Positions 10,581-19,758 of a DNA stretch of 64,000 bases are shown here, piece by piece. The notes under the pieces are model-generated. The model saw nothing but the letters and a program-made list of their open reading frames with translations, searched no databases and had not been told where the DNA came from. Every line of letters starts with the position of its first letter. Within the stretch, counting starts at the first letter, position 1. The stretch is from Azovibrio sp. (lineage in GTDB: Bacteria > Pseudomonadota > Gammaproteobacteria > Burkholderiales > Rhodocyclaceae): the NCBI GenBank assembly GCA_026414665.1, contig JAOAIO010000001.1:37242-101241 (forward strand). Reading direction: 5' to 3'. The translations under genes and the position numbers were made by a program.

Positions 10581-11047
10581 GGCGCGCCGCCGAAGATTGG
10601 GCCGATGCGCGCCTCCAGGGCGCGGATGTCGCGCTCTATCGGCTGGCGCGCGTCGAGGCTATGCAGGCGTAGGCGCCGGCCTTGCAGGCGCACGCTAAGG
10701 GTGCCGGGCATGAGGCCGAGGGCATTGACGAGTAAAAGCGCCGGCGGGCCTTCTGGCAAGGTTAGCTCGACTTCGAGCATGGCCGGCCGTAACGCGGCCG
10801 GGCCGCGCAAGGCCAGGCCGGCGACTTGCAGGCCGCCGCGCACCGAGTTGGCGACGAAATAAAGGAGAAAGCGGATGCACGGACCAAGGCGCAGCGTTCG
10901 GCTGCCAGGGGGCAACAGGTAATGGCTCGCTGCCAGCGCGGCGGCAACCGCGACCGCGCCGAGGCCGGCGCTTTCCGGTAGGCCCTCGCTTAGCATCCAC
11001 CACAGGAGCAGCAATGCCAGGGCGCGGCGCAATAGGCTTGAGCTCAT
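10577..11047 (-). CDS. MrpE-like (MnhE) subunit, second module
   Basis: LRLGPCIRFLLYFVANSVRGGLQVAGLALRG...LALINALGLMPGT-type C-terminal (LLVNALGLMPGTLSVRLQGRRLRLHSLD). Confidence 0.85.
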   Translation of the reverse strand: MSSSLLRRALALLLLWWMLSEGLPESAGLGAVAVAAALAASHYLLPPGSRTLRLGPCIRFLLYFVANSVRGGLQVAGLALRGPAALRPAMLEVELTLPEGPPALLLVNALGLMPGTLSVRLQGRRLRLHSLDARQPIERDIRALEARIGPIFGGAP

Positions 11048-11562
11048 GTGGCGCCGCCGCTCGCGGTGGGGGGCTGGGAAGCAGCGGCGGGCGCGCTCGC
11101 GTGGTCATCGACTTGCGAGGTTGCGGCCGTGCGCGGCGATGCCGCTGGCGAAGGGGGTTCGATGCGGGCTGCGGCGTGCCGCGCCGGGGCCTCCGCGGCG
11201 GTCTCGGGCGAGTTGGCGAAGGTGCTCCAGTGGCCTGTCTGGCCGGGCCTGGGCAGCTCCCGGTAGGGCTCCTGCAGGGTATGCATGTGCGCCTTGGCGA
11301 GAAAGTGCGCGGTGATCGGCGCGGTGAGAAAGAGGAATAAGGAGATCAGCAGTTCGTGGATCGAGAGCGTGCCGCGCAAGATGAGGAAATAGGTCATCGA
11401 GGCCATCAGCGCGCCACCGACCCCGAGCGTGGTAGCCTTGGTCGGCGCGTGCAGGCGGCTCATCAGATCGGGCAGCTTCACCATGCCGAACGAGCCGACC
11501 AGGGCGAAGCTCGCCCCGACGACGATCAGGGCGGCGACCAAGAGTTCGTGCGCGAATTGCAT
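11044..11562 (-). CDS. mrpG: Na+/H+ antiporter subunit G (MrpG) with Ala/Pro-rich C-terminal tail
   Basis: GASFALVGSFGMVKLPDLMSRLHAPTKATTLGVGGALMASM; stop overlaps next gene start (ATGA). Confidence 0.92.
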   Translation of the reverse strand: MQFAHELLVAALIVVGASFALVGSFGMVKLPDLMSRLHAPTKATTLGVGGALMASMTYFLILRGTLSIHELLISLFLFLTAPITAHFLAKAHMHTLQEPYRELPRPGQTGHWSTFANSPETAAEAPARHAAARIEPPSPAASPRTAATSQVDDHASAPAAASQPPTASGGAT

Positions 11563-11598
11563 CGTGATTCCTTTCGTCCAGGTAAGTGCGCTGCCGGC

Positions 11599-11868
11599 TT
11601 ATTCGATCACGTCGCCGCGTAGGATGAACTTACAGTAGGCCACGGTCGAGACGAAGCCGAACATGGCAAATAGCAAGGCGGCCTCGAAATAAATGGCGCT
11701 GCTTTCCTGAATGCCGTAGATGATGATGAGCGCGATGCTATTGATGACCATGGTATCGACCGCGAGGATGCGATCGAGCGTCGAGGGGCCGGCGAGGAGA
11801 CGCCAGAGATTGAACAAGAGCGCCAGGCACAGTGCGCCATAGGCGTAGAGAATGGCGTACTCGATCAT
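11599..11868 (-). CDS. mrpF: Na+/H+ antiporter subunit F (MrpF)
   Basis: LAGPSTLDRILAVDTMVINSIALIIIYGI. Confidence 0.92.
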   Translation of the reverse strand: MIEYAILYAYGALCLALLFNLWRLLAGPSTLDRILAVDTMVINSIALIIIYGIQESSAIYFEAALLFAMFGFVSTVAYCKFILRGDVIE

Positions 11869-12395
11869 GCGAAGATCTCCAGGAGCCGGGCTTCGTAGCG
11901 CGTCTTCATGCTTTGGATGGCGGCGTCGAGGTCCGGCGCGTCGAGGCAGTGCACCAGCAGGCTCTTGCCGTCGGCGGCGAGATCGCAGCTCACCGTGCCC
12001 GGGGTCATGGTGATGGTGCCGGCGAAAATGGTGATGGCTTCGGGGTTGGTGAGCGCGAGTGGCACCACGGCCCAGCGCGTCTTAAGGCTGGCGCTGGGGC
12101 GAAACAGGATGATGCGCGCGACTTGCAGGTTTGCCACGACGATGTCCCAGAGCACGAGCAGCACGTACGCCAGCGCCTTGCCGTAGCGGCGGATGTCGGG
12201 GCGGTCGGGCCAGAAGTTGGCGGTCAGGCGGGCGATCACGAGACCCAGGATGAGGCCCAGGATGAAGCCGCCGGGATTGAAGCCGTTGATCAAGAGCATC
12301 CAGATGAGCGTGAGGACTAAAGTCAGGAGCGGATGTGGCACCCAGCGGCGCAGCAGGGTCGGTTGGGCGGAGGGGCGGGGCGCATCGGGCATCAT
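11865..12395 (-). CDS. mrpE: Na+/H+ antiporter subunit E (MrpE)
   Basis: LWDIVVANLQVARIILFRPSASLKTRWAVVPLALTNPEAITIFAGTITMTPGTVSCDL. Confidence 0.93.
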   Translation of the reverse strand: MMPDAPRPSAQPTLLRRWVPHPLLTLVLTLIWMLLINGFNPGGFILGLILGLVIARLTANFWPDRPDIRRYGKALAYVLLVLWDIVVANLQVARIILFRPSASLKTRWAVVPLALTNPEAITIFAGTITMTPGTVSCDLAADGKSLLVHCLDAPDLDAAIQSMKTRYEARLLEIFA

Positions 12396-13927
12396 TCGGC
12401 ATCTCCGGCGGTGAGGTTGGGACGAGGCGAGAGCACGGTGGCGATATAGCCCTCTGGGGCAAAGATCTGCGCTGCCGTGGCGTCGAGATAGCGGCTGATT
12501 GGCCCGGCGAACAGGGTGAGCGCTACCGGACCGGCCAGGATGAGGCCAGTGGCGACATAGGCGAGCGGCTGGCGGCCGCCGCGCGACGGAAAGCTGCCGG
12601 GCTCGCCCATGCTCTTCCAAAACAAGGTGCTGCCGGCGCGGCCAAAGCCGATGATGGCGAGCAGCGAGGTGGTGAGGACGAGCGCCCAAATCCAGACGGC
12701 TGCGTCATGCGCGCGGGCGGCGTCGAGAATCAGCAATTTGCCAATGAAGCCCGAGAGTGGCGGCATCCCGGTCATGGCGATGGCCGCGACGAAGAACAGC
12801 GGTGCCAGCAAGCCGATCTGGGCGAAGCGGGGGCCGACGGAGAGCGCGTCGGCGGCGCCCGGACGGCGCCGGGCGATGAGGTCGGCGATGAGGAACAGTG
12901 CCGCGCCGGCTAAGGTCGAGTGGAGCAGGTAATACAGCGCGGCTGCCAGGGCTTGGGGCGTAAATAGGGCAATCGCGGTCAGCAGCGTGCCCATCGAGCC
13001 GATCACGGCGAAGCTGGCGAGCTGGCCCAGACGCCGCGCCGCGAGCACGCCGACCATGCCCAGCGCCAGGGTGACGAGGGCCGCCGGCAGCAGCCAGGGC
13101 GCCGCCAACCAGGCCGACTCCCCGGCGCTGGCGCCGAAGGCGAGGATGTAGAGGCGGATGATGCAATAGGCGCCTACCTTGGTCATGATGGCGAACAGCG
13201 CCGCTACCGGGGCCGAGGCATGGGCATAGGTGCCGGGCAGCCAGAAATGCACGGGCACGAGGGCGGCTTTGAGCGCGAACACCAAAAGTAAGAGCAAGGC
13301 GCCGGTGTGCAGCAGGGCCTGGTCGGCCGGCGCCACGGCGGGCACGCGCAGGGCCAGATCGGCCATGTTCAGAGTGCCGGTGACTGAGTAGATCATGGCC
13401 ACGGCGATCAGAAACAAGGTCGAGCCCATCAGGTTGATCACGACATACTGCACCCCGGCCTTGATCCGTGCCGCGCCGCCGCCGTGCACCATGAGGCCAT
13501 AGGAGGCGATCAGCAGCACTTCAAAGAATACGAACAGGTTGAAAAAGTCGCCGGTCAGGAAGGCGCCGTTGATGCCCATCAACTGAAATTGGAACAGGGC
13601 ATGGAAGTGCCGGCCTTGGCGGTCGTGCCCGTCGATGGCGAACAACAGCACGGCGACGGCGAGAGCGGCGGTGAGCAGCAGCATCAGCGCGGCGAGCCGG
13701 TCGAGCACCAAGACGATGCCGAAAGGCGCGGGCCAATTGCCGAGTTGGTAGGTGAGCACCGTGCCCGTCGCAGCGGTATGCATGAGGCCGATGGCGAGCG
13801 CCAACGAGAGCAAGGTTCCGGCCATGGAAAAAACCCGGGCGAGCACGATGTCGTGGCGCGCCGCCATCACGAGGATGGGCGCCAGCAAGGCCGGCAGCAG
13901 GATGGGGAAGATGATCCAGTGGTTCAT
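12392..13927 (-). CDS. mrpD: Na+/H+ antiporter subunit D (MrpD)
   Basis: MNHWIIFPILLPALLAPILVMAARHD...FLTGDFFNLFVFFEVLLIASYGLMVHGG; start at ATG 13927. Confidence 0.93.
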   Translation of the reverse strand: MNHWIIFPILLPALLAPILVMAARHDIVLARVFSMAGTLLSLALAIGLMHTAATGTVLTYQLGNWPAPFGIVLVLDRLAALMLLLTAALAVAVLLFAIDGHDRQGRHFHALFQFQLMGINGAFLTGDFFNLFVFFEVLLIASYGLMVHGGGAARIKAGVQYVVINLMGSTLFLIAVAMIYSVTGTLNMADLALRVPAVAPADQALLHTGALLLLLVFALKAALVPVHFWLPGTYAHASAPVAALFAIMTKVGAYCIIRLYILAFGASAGESAWLAAPWLLPAALVTLALGMVGVLAARRLGQLASFAVIGSMGTLLTAIALFTPQALAAALYYLLHSTLAGAALFLIADLIARRRPGAADALSVGPRFAQIGLLAPLFFVAAIAMTGMPPLSGFIGKLLILDAARAHDAAVWIWALVLTTSLLAIIGFGRAGSTLFWKSMGEPGSFPSRGGRQPLAYVATGLILAGPVALTLFAGPISRYLDATAAQIFAPEGYIATVLSPRPNLTAGDAE

Positions 13928-14304
13928 CGACGCGTCTCCCCGGCATCCGGCACCGATTCGAAATTCTCGTGCTCGATCGTCTCGGGGATGCCGTCTACGT
14001 GGTCGCTGCCGCTCTCTAGGTAGCTGCGCAGCGCCAGCACCACGATCACGGCAGTCATGCCGAAGGAAATGACGATGGCGGTGAGCACCAGGGCTTGGGG
14101 CAAGGGGTCGGTGTAGCCGGATGCGAGCTTGGAGATCACCGGTGGCATATTGACGGCGAGGCGGCCTGAGGCGAACAGGAAGACATTGGTGGCGTAGGTG
14201 AGCAACGACAGACCGAGCACCACGGCAAAAGTGCGGCCGCGCAAGACGAGATAAACGCCAGCTGCGGTCATGATCCCGACGGCGCTGGCAACGAGCCATT
14301 CCAT
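13924..14304 (-). CDS. mrpC: Na+/H+ antiporter subunit C (MrpC)
   Basis: MEWLVASAVGIMTAAGVYLVLRGRTFAVVLGLSLLTYATNVFLFASGRL...DPLPQALVLTAIVISFGMTAVIV. Confidence 0.93.
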   Translation of the reverse strand: MEWLVASAVGIMTAAGVYLVLRGRTFAVVLGLSLLTYATNVFLFASGRLAVNMPPVISKLASGYTDPLPQALVLTAIVISFGMTAVIVVLALRSYLESGSDHVDGIPETIEHENFESVPDAGETRR

Positions 14305-14306
14305 CC

Positions 14307-17159
14307 TCAAGCCTCCTCTGCTTGGTTGGGGGTGGGTTGAAGCGGCGGCCTCCTCGGCGCCGCGCAGACTGGCAGGCACTCGGCGCGGCGGCCGATGCGC
14401 GAGAGATTGGCGAGCGCCAGCATCACCGCGCCTACCACGGTGAGGAACACGCCGGTATCGAAGGCCATGGCCGAGGCCAACTCGAACTCACCCACCAGAG
14501 GCAGGTGGAAGTGCCCGAAGGTGCTGGTCAGGAAAGGGTGATCGGCGAGCCAGGCGGCGATGCCGGTCGCGCCGGCCACGAGCACGCCGAGGCCGATCAG
14601 GGCGTGGTAATCGACCTTCATGCGCTGCGCCGCCCAGCCGAAGCCGCTTGCCATGTACTGCATGATCAAAGCGATGGCCACGACCAGCGCGGCGATGAAG
14701 CCGCCGCCGGGCACGTTGTGGCCGCGCAAGAAGATGTAGGCGCCCACCATCAGCGCCAAGGGCAACATCACCCGGGTGGCGACCACGAGGAGCAGCGGAT
14801 GGCGGTCGCCGGATCGCTTTTGATCGGGGACCCAGGCCGCCAGCTTACGGCCGACGGCGCCTTGCAGGGCGCCATCGAGCAAGGCGTAGATGGCGAGCGC
14901 GGCGATGCCGAGCACGATGATTTCGCCGAAAGTATCGAAGCCGCGAAAATCGACGAGGATCACGTTCACCACATTCGTGCCGCCGCCGCCAGGCACCGAC
15001 TTCTCCAAGTAGTAGCCGGACAAAGTGGCGGCGTCCCGCGTCAGCATCGCCCAGCAAGCGCCGCCCACGCCCATGCCGGCGAGGCTGGCGAGGCCGGCGT
15101 CGCGCCACTTCCGCCCAAGGCTGCTTTCCGCTGGGGTTTCCTTGGGCAGCAGATTGAGGGCGAGGAGCAAGAGGATCACCGTCACCACTTCCACGGAGAT
15201 TTGCGTGAGCGCCAGATCCGGGGCCGAGAAATAGATGAAGCCGAGACAGACGATCAAGCCGACGACCCCGACGGTGAGCAGCGCTACCAGACGCTGCCGA
15301 TGCAAGCACACCACCGCAAGGCTCGCGGCTGCCAGCAGCAGCCAGGCGATCACGGCCACCGGATGCGCCGGTAGCAGGGCGCGGCTGCCGGGGCTGTGGC
15401 TCGCGCCGAAGAAAGCGGCGCCGCCCAGCAGCACGGCGGCGCCGAGCATGAAAGCGAGATGACGTTGCAAGGAAGCGTTGTGCAAGCCGTGCATGCCGCG
15501 CTGGGCCAGGGCCACGGCGCCGGCGATGCTGGCTTGGAACATGGTTTTCGCGTCCGGGTGCGGGCCAGCTTGCCAAGCGGCGCGCAGGGCCGGGTAGCGC
15601 CAGAGTAGGGCGAGGCCGAGTGCGATGGCGATGGCGCTCATGAACAGCGCCGGGGTGAAGCCGTGCCAGAGCGCCAAGTGGTAATCGGGCAGGGGGCCGC
15701 CGATCACGGCGCCGGCCACCGTGGCTACCAGAGGGCCGGCGATTGGGGCGGGGAACAGGCCGATCAACACCACCAGCGCGACCAGCAGGGCAGGCGGTCC
15801 CCAGAGACCGAGGGGGGGATCGTGCGGGATGTGCGGATAGTCGTTCCGGGGCTTGCCGAAGAAGACATGGACGATGTAGCGGAAGGAATAAGCCACCGAG
15901 CACACGGCGCCCAGGGTAGCAAGCAGTGGCACCGGCCAGTCCTGCCCGAGCCAGGCCGTGTGGGCTGCCGCTTCCAACATCATTTCCTTGGAAAGAAAGC
16001 CGTTGAGGAACGGCATTCCGGCCATCGAGGCGGCCGCCAGGAGCGCCAGGGTGCCGCTGATCGGCATCAGCGCCATCAAGCCGCCCAAGCGCTTGATGTC
16101 GCGGGTGCCGGCCTCGTGGTCGACGATGCCGGCGTTCATGAACAGGGCGGCCTTGAAAGTGGCGTGGTTGAGGATGTGGAATACCGCCGCCACGGCGGCC
16201 ATGGGCGAGCCTAGGCCGAGCAAGAAGGTGACGAGGCCCAAGTGGCTGACCGTGGAAAAGGCCAGCAGCCCCTTTAGATCATCCTTGAACAGCGCGATCC
16301 AGGCGCCGATGACCATGGTCACGAGGCCGGTCGTGGCGACCAGGTAGAACCAGGCATCGGTGCCGGCCAGTACCGGCCAGAGGCGGGCCAGCAAGAACAG
16401 CCCGGCCTTCACCATGGTGGCCGAGTGCAAGTAGGCGGACACCGGAGTGGGCGCCGCCATGGCGTGCGGCAACCAGAAGTGGAAGGGGAACTGGGCGCTC
16501 TTGGTGAAGCAGCCGCCCAAAATCAAGAGTAGGGCCGGCAGGTAGAGCGGCGAAGCCTGAATGGTCTCCTTGTGCTGCAGGATCACGCTCAAATCGTAGG
16601 AGCCGGCGATGTGCCCGAGCAGCAACATGCCGGCGATCATGGAGAGGCCGCCGGCGCCGGTGATGGTGAGCGCCATGCGCGCGCCCTGGCGGCCTTCCGG
16701 CAGGTGCCGCCAATAGCCGATGAGGAGGAAGGAGGAGAGGCTGGTCAGTTCCCAGAAGATGAGCAGTAAGAGAATGTTGTCGGACAGCACGATGCCCACC
16801 ATGGCGCCCTGAAAGAGCAGCAGGTAGGTATAGAAGCTGCCCATGGGGTCGTCCTTGGCCAAGTAGAAGCGGGCGTAGGTGATGATCAGGAGGCCGATGC
16901 CGAGGATCAAGCCGGCGAAGAAGAAACCCAGGCCGTCCAGAAAGAAATTCACGTTAAGGCCGAGCTGGGGCAGCCATTCCCAGCCTGCCTGTACCACCTC
17001 GCCGCGAAACACGGCTGGGGCGTGCGTCAGCAGCAACAGGAAGGCCAGCAGGCTGACCGTGAAGGTACTGGTGGCGCAGGCGTTGCGCCCGGCGCGCAGC
17101 ATCAGCGCCGGCAACAAGGCCCCGAGAAAGGGCAGCATCACGATCAGGGCAAGGCTCAT
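14307..17159 (-). CDS. mrpA: Fused Na+/H+ antiporter subunit A/B (MrpAB)
   Basis: 950 aa; MrpA N-terminal NuoL-like core, MrpA tail NVVNVILVDFRGFDTFGEIIVLGIAALAIYAL and C-terminal MnhB domain (RVMLPLALMVGAYIFLRGHNVPGGGFIAALV). Confidence 0.94.
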   Translation of the reverse strand: MSLALIVMLPFLGALLPALMLRAGRNACATSTFTVSLLAFLLLLTHAPAVFRGEVVQAGWEWLPQLGLNVNFFLDGLGFFFAGLILGIGLLIITYARFYLAKDDPMGSFYTYLLLFQGAMVGIVLSDNILLLLIFWELTSLSSFLLIGYWRHLPEGRQGARMALTITGAGGLSMIAGMLLLGHIAGSYDLSVILQHKETIQASPLYLPALLLILGGCFTKSAQFPFHFWLPHAMAAPTPVSAYLHSATMVKAGLFLLARLWPVLAGTDAWFYLVATTGLVTMVIGAWIALFKDDLKGLLAFSTVSHLGLVTFLLGLGSPMAAVAAVFHILNHATFKAALFMNAGIVDHEAGTRDIKRLGGLMALMPISGTLALLAAASMAGMPFLNGFLSKEMMLEAAAHTAWLGQDWPVPLLATLGAVCSVAYSFRYIVHVFFGKPRNDYPHIPHDPPLGLWGPPALLVALVVLIGLFPAPIAGPLVATVAGAVIGGPLPDYHLALWHGFTPALFMSAIAIALGLALLWRYPALRAAWQAGPHPDAKTMFQASIAGAVALAQRGMHGLHNASLQRHLAFMLGAAVLLGGAAFFGASHSPGSRALLPAHPVAVIAWLLLAAASLAVVCLHRQRLVALLTVGVVGLIVCLGFIYFSAPDLALTQISVEVVTVILLLLALNLLPKETPAESSLGRKWRDAGLASLAGMGVGGACWAMLTRDAATLSGYYLEKSVPGGGGTNVVNVILVDFRGFDTFGEIIVLGIAALAIYALLDGALQGAVGRKLAAWVPDQKRSGDRHPLLLVVATRVMLPLALMVGAYIFLRGHNVPGGGFIAALVVAIALIMQYMASGFGWAAQRMKVDYHALIGLGVLVAGATGIAAWLADHPFLTSTFGHFHLPLVGEFELASAMAFDTGVFLTVVGAVMLALANLSRIGRRAECLPVCAAPRRPPLQPTPNQAEEA

Positions 17160-17401
17160 GGGCTATCCATCCGCAAAACACGACGTTCGGCTGCCTACCG
17201 CTCACGCTCAAGGCAAGCCCCGGTCAGGCCGGGGCTGCGGGGCAGTATAAGATGGTTTCGCCGGCTTCTCCAAGGCCGGGGCTTGACATATAGCCAACAA
17301 ATGCAATCCGAGCTGGCGCTCCGTGCGCCTGGCGGCGGCTTCTTGCGCCGCAACAAATCATTACATTCCGTCACTTGGGGGCTGGGTTAGAATCGCGGGC
17401 C

Positions 17402-17824
17402 ATGGAACAGGCACGCACAACCCACGCCTTCAGCATCCCCGTGCGGGTTTATTACGAGGATACGGATGCCGGCGGCGTCGTCTATTACGCCAATTACCTG
17501 AAATTCTTCGAGCGCTGCCGCAGCGACTGGATGCGCGCGCTGGGCTACGACCAATCCCAACTGGCGCGCGAGCATGGCATCGTGTTCGTGGTCGGCGGCG
17601 TCAGCTTGCAGTATCTGAAGCCGGCGCGGCTCGACGATCTGCTAAGCGTCGGGTTGGAAGTGGAAAAACTCGGGCGGGCCCAGGTGGTGCTGCGGCAATA
17701 CGTGCGCCGCGATGCCACGGATCTGGCTGTCGGCAGCGTGCAGATCGTCTGTGTCGATCCTCTCAAGATGAAATCCACGGCCATTCCCGCCTGGCTGCGG
17801 CAACAACTGGAGTCCCTCGCATGA
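17402..17824 (+). CDS. ybgC: Tol-Pal system-associated acyl-CoA thioesterase YbgC
   Basis: [39 protein letters not shown]. Confidence 0.95.
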   Translation: MEQARTTHAFSIPVRVYYEDTDAGGVVYYANYLKFFERCRSDWMRALGYDQSQLAREHGIVFVVGGVSLQYLKPARLDDLLSVGLEVEKLGRAQVVLRQYVRRDATDLAVGSVQIVCVDPLKMKSTAIPAWLRQQLESLA

Positions 17825-18498
17825 ACGTCACCCAGGATATGTCCATCCTGCACCTGATTCTCGAAGCTTCCGCCGTGGTCCAGGCGGTGATGGCCATCCT
17901 CGTCGGGGTGTCCTTCATGTCCTGGTACTACATCTTCATGAAGTGGTTCGCGGTGCGCGACTCGCGGCAGAAGACGGAGGATTTCGAGCGCGATTTCTGG
18001 TCCGGCGGCGACCTGAACAGCCTCTACAACAGCGCGGTGAACGATCGCCATCACGCCGGCAGCATGGAGCGCATCTTCGAAGCCGGTTTCCGCGAATTCA
18101 CCAAGCTGCGCGGCCAAAAAGGACTCGAACCCAGCGACGTGATCGACGGCGCCCGCCGCGCCATGCGCGCTACCTACCAGCGCGAGCTGGATGCGCTCGA
18201 AGCCCATCTGGCCTTCCTCGCCTCCGTCGGTTCCGTCTCTCCCTACATCGGCCTGTTCGGCACCGTCTGGGGCATCATGCACGCCTTCCGCGCTTTGGGC
18301 AACGTGGGCCAGGCTACGCTCGCTTCGGTGGCGCCGGGCATCGCCGAAGCTTTGGTGGCCACGGCGATTGGCCTCTTTGCCGCGATTCCCGCGGTGCTCG
18401 CCTATAACCGCTTCTCGCATGACATCGACCGGCTCGCCACGCGTTACGAATCCTTCATGGAAGAGTTCTCCAACATCCTGCAACGTCAGATGAGATAA
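17821..18498 (+). CDS. tolQ: Tol-Pal protein TolQ
   Basis: [56 protein letters not shown] motif. Confidence 0.97.
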   Translation: MNVTQDMSILHLILEASAVVQAVMAILVGVSFMSWYYIFMKWFAVRDSRQKTEDFERDFWSGGDLNSLYNSAVNDRHHAGSMERIFEAGFREFTKLRGQKGLEPSDVIDGARRAMRATYQRELDALEAHLAFLASVGSVSPYIGLFGTVWGIMHAFRALGNVGQATLASVAPGIAEALVATAIGLFAAIPAVLAYNRFSHDIDRLATRYESFMEEFSNILQRQMR

Positions 18499-18501
18499 GC
18501 C

Positions 18502-18906
18502 ATGCGCCGTGCCCGTCGTCTCAAGAACGAAATCAACGTCGTGCCTTACATCGACGTGATGCTGGTGCTCTTGGTCATCTTCATGGTCGCCACCCCGATG
18601 ATGCAGACCGGCTCCGTCGATCTGCCCAGCGTCGGCCAGGCCAACACCCCGCCGGAAAACCCCTTGCGGGTCACCGTGGGCCCCACCGGGGAACTGGCGG
18701 TGCAGGACGGCAGCGGCAAGTCCCGCAGTGTCAGCCGCAGCGAACTGGCGCCCCTATTAGCCGCGGAACTCGCCAAGAACCCCGAAGCCGCGGTACTCGT
18801 GGCCGGCGATAAGCAGGCCAGCTATGCATCCGTGCTGGCGGCCCTGAATGAAATCAAGGCCCTGGGCTTTAAGCGGGTCGGCTTGGAAACCACGCGCAGC
18901 AAATGA
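18502..18906 (+). CDS. tolR: Tol-Pal protein TolR (ExbD family)
   Basis: LKNEINVVPYIDVMLVLLVIFMVATPMM. Confidence 0.97.
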   Translation: MRRARRLKNEINVVPYIDVMLVLLVIFMVATPMMQTGSVDLPSVGQANTPPENPLRVTVGPTGELAVQDGSGKSRSVSRSELAPLLAAELAKNPEAAVLVAGDKQASYASVLAALNEIKALGFKRVGLETTRSK

Positions 18907-19715
18907 TTCCCAGCGCTCCCCAGGAACCCGGCAAGGGCAAGGCTCTGGCGCTCGCCATCGCGGTGCACCTGTTGCTCGCGCTGGCGCTCTTTCTGGGGGT
19001 GCAATGGAAGACGGAAGAGACCGCGGTCGAGGTCGAGCTCTGGTCGCCGGTGCCGCGCCAGGCGACTTCGCCGCCGCCCCCCAGGGAGCAGCCGAAGCCG
19101 GAAGCCAAGCCCGAACCGAAGCCCGAGCCGCGGGTGGAGCCGGAGCCCGGCCCCGTGGCGAAGCCCGACATCGCCGTGAAGAAGGAAGAGAAGCGCGCTG
19201 AGCCGAAAAAGCCGGAGCCCAAGCCCGAACCCAAGCCTGAGCCGAAGAAACCAGAACCTAAGCCCGAGTCGAAACCGGAGCCGAAAAAGCCGGAGCCGCC
19301 CAAAGACCCGTTCAAGGACCTGTTGGACCAGGAGCTAAAGCAGACCCAGCGCCACAGCCAAGCCCAGGCCCGCGCCAGCCAGGAAGATCGGCTCAAAGCG
19401 CTGGCCGCGGAGGAGCAGAAGGCCGCCGGCCGGCGCAGCGCCGAGGGCGGCTGGGTGGACAAGATTCGCGCCAAGATACGCGGCAACGTGATCCTGCCGC
19501 CCAATTTGCAGGGCAACCCCGAGGCCGAGTTCGAGGTCACGCAATTGCCGACCGGCGAGGTGATCGGCGTGCGCCTGCGCCGTTCGAGTGGCCATGCGGC
19601 GCTCGATGCGGCCATCGAGCGGGCCATCCTCAAATCCTCGCCTTTGCCCAAGCCTGACGATCCGGCCGTATTCCAGCGGGTCCTGAACATCAAATACCGT
19701 CCTTTCCCCGAATGA
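18903..19715 (+). CDS. tolA: TolA/TonB-type energy-transducing protein with KPEP-repeat spacer
   Basis: N-terminal TM, (K/E)P repeats, C-terminal TonB/TolA domain (AEFEVTQLPTGEVIGVRLRRSSGHAALDAAIERAI); position between tolR and tolB. Confidence 0.93.
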   Translation: MIPSAPQEPGKGKALALAIAVHLLLALALFLGVQWKTEETAVEVELWSPVPRQATSPPPPREQPKPEAKPEPKPEPRVEPEPGPVAKPDIAVKKEEKRAEPKKPEPKPEPKPEPKKPEPKPESKPEPKKPEPPKDPFKDLLDQELKQTQRHSQAQARASQEDRLKALAAEEQKAAGRRSAEGGWVDKIRAKIRGNVILPPNLQGNPEAEFEVTQLPTGEVIGVRLRRSSGHAALDAAIERAILKSSPLPKPDDPAVFQRVLNIKYRPFPE

Positions 19716-19716
19716 C

Positions 19717-19744
19717 TTGGCGCGCGAGGAACGGTCTGTATAAT
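19717..19744 (+). promoter_or_regulatory. Candidate sigma70 promoter for tolB
   Basis: TTGGCG (19717-19722), 16 bp spacer, TATAAT (19739-19744), immediately after the tolA stop. Confidence 0.45.
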
Positions 19745-19758
19745 CGCCCGGAGACAAA

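Noticed and set aside
19091-19305. Tandem-repeat/CRISPR-like structure in tolA
   Set aside because: Repeat is codon-level KPEP coding repetition in frame, without uniform spacers.
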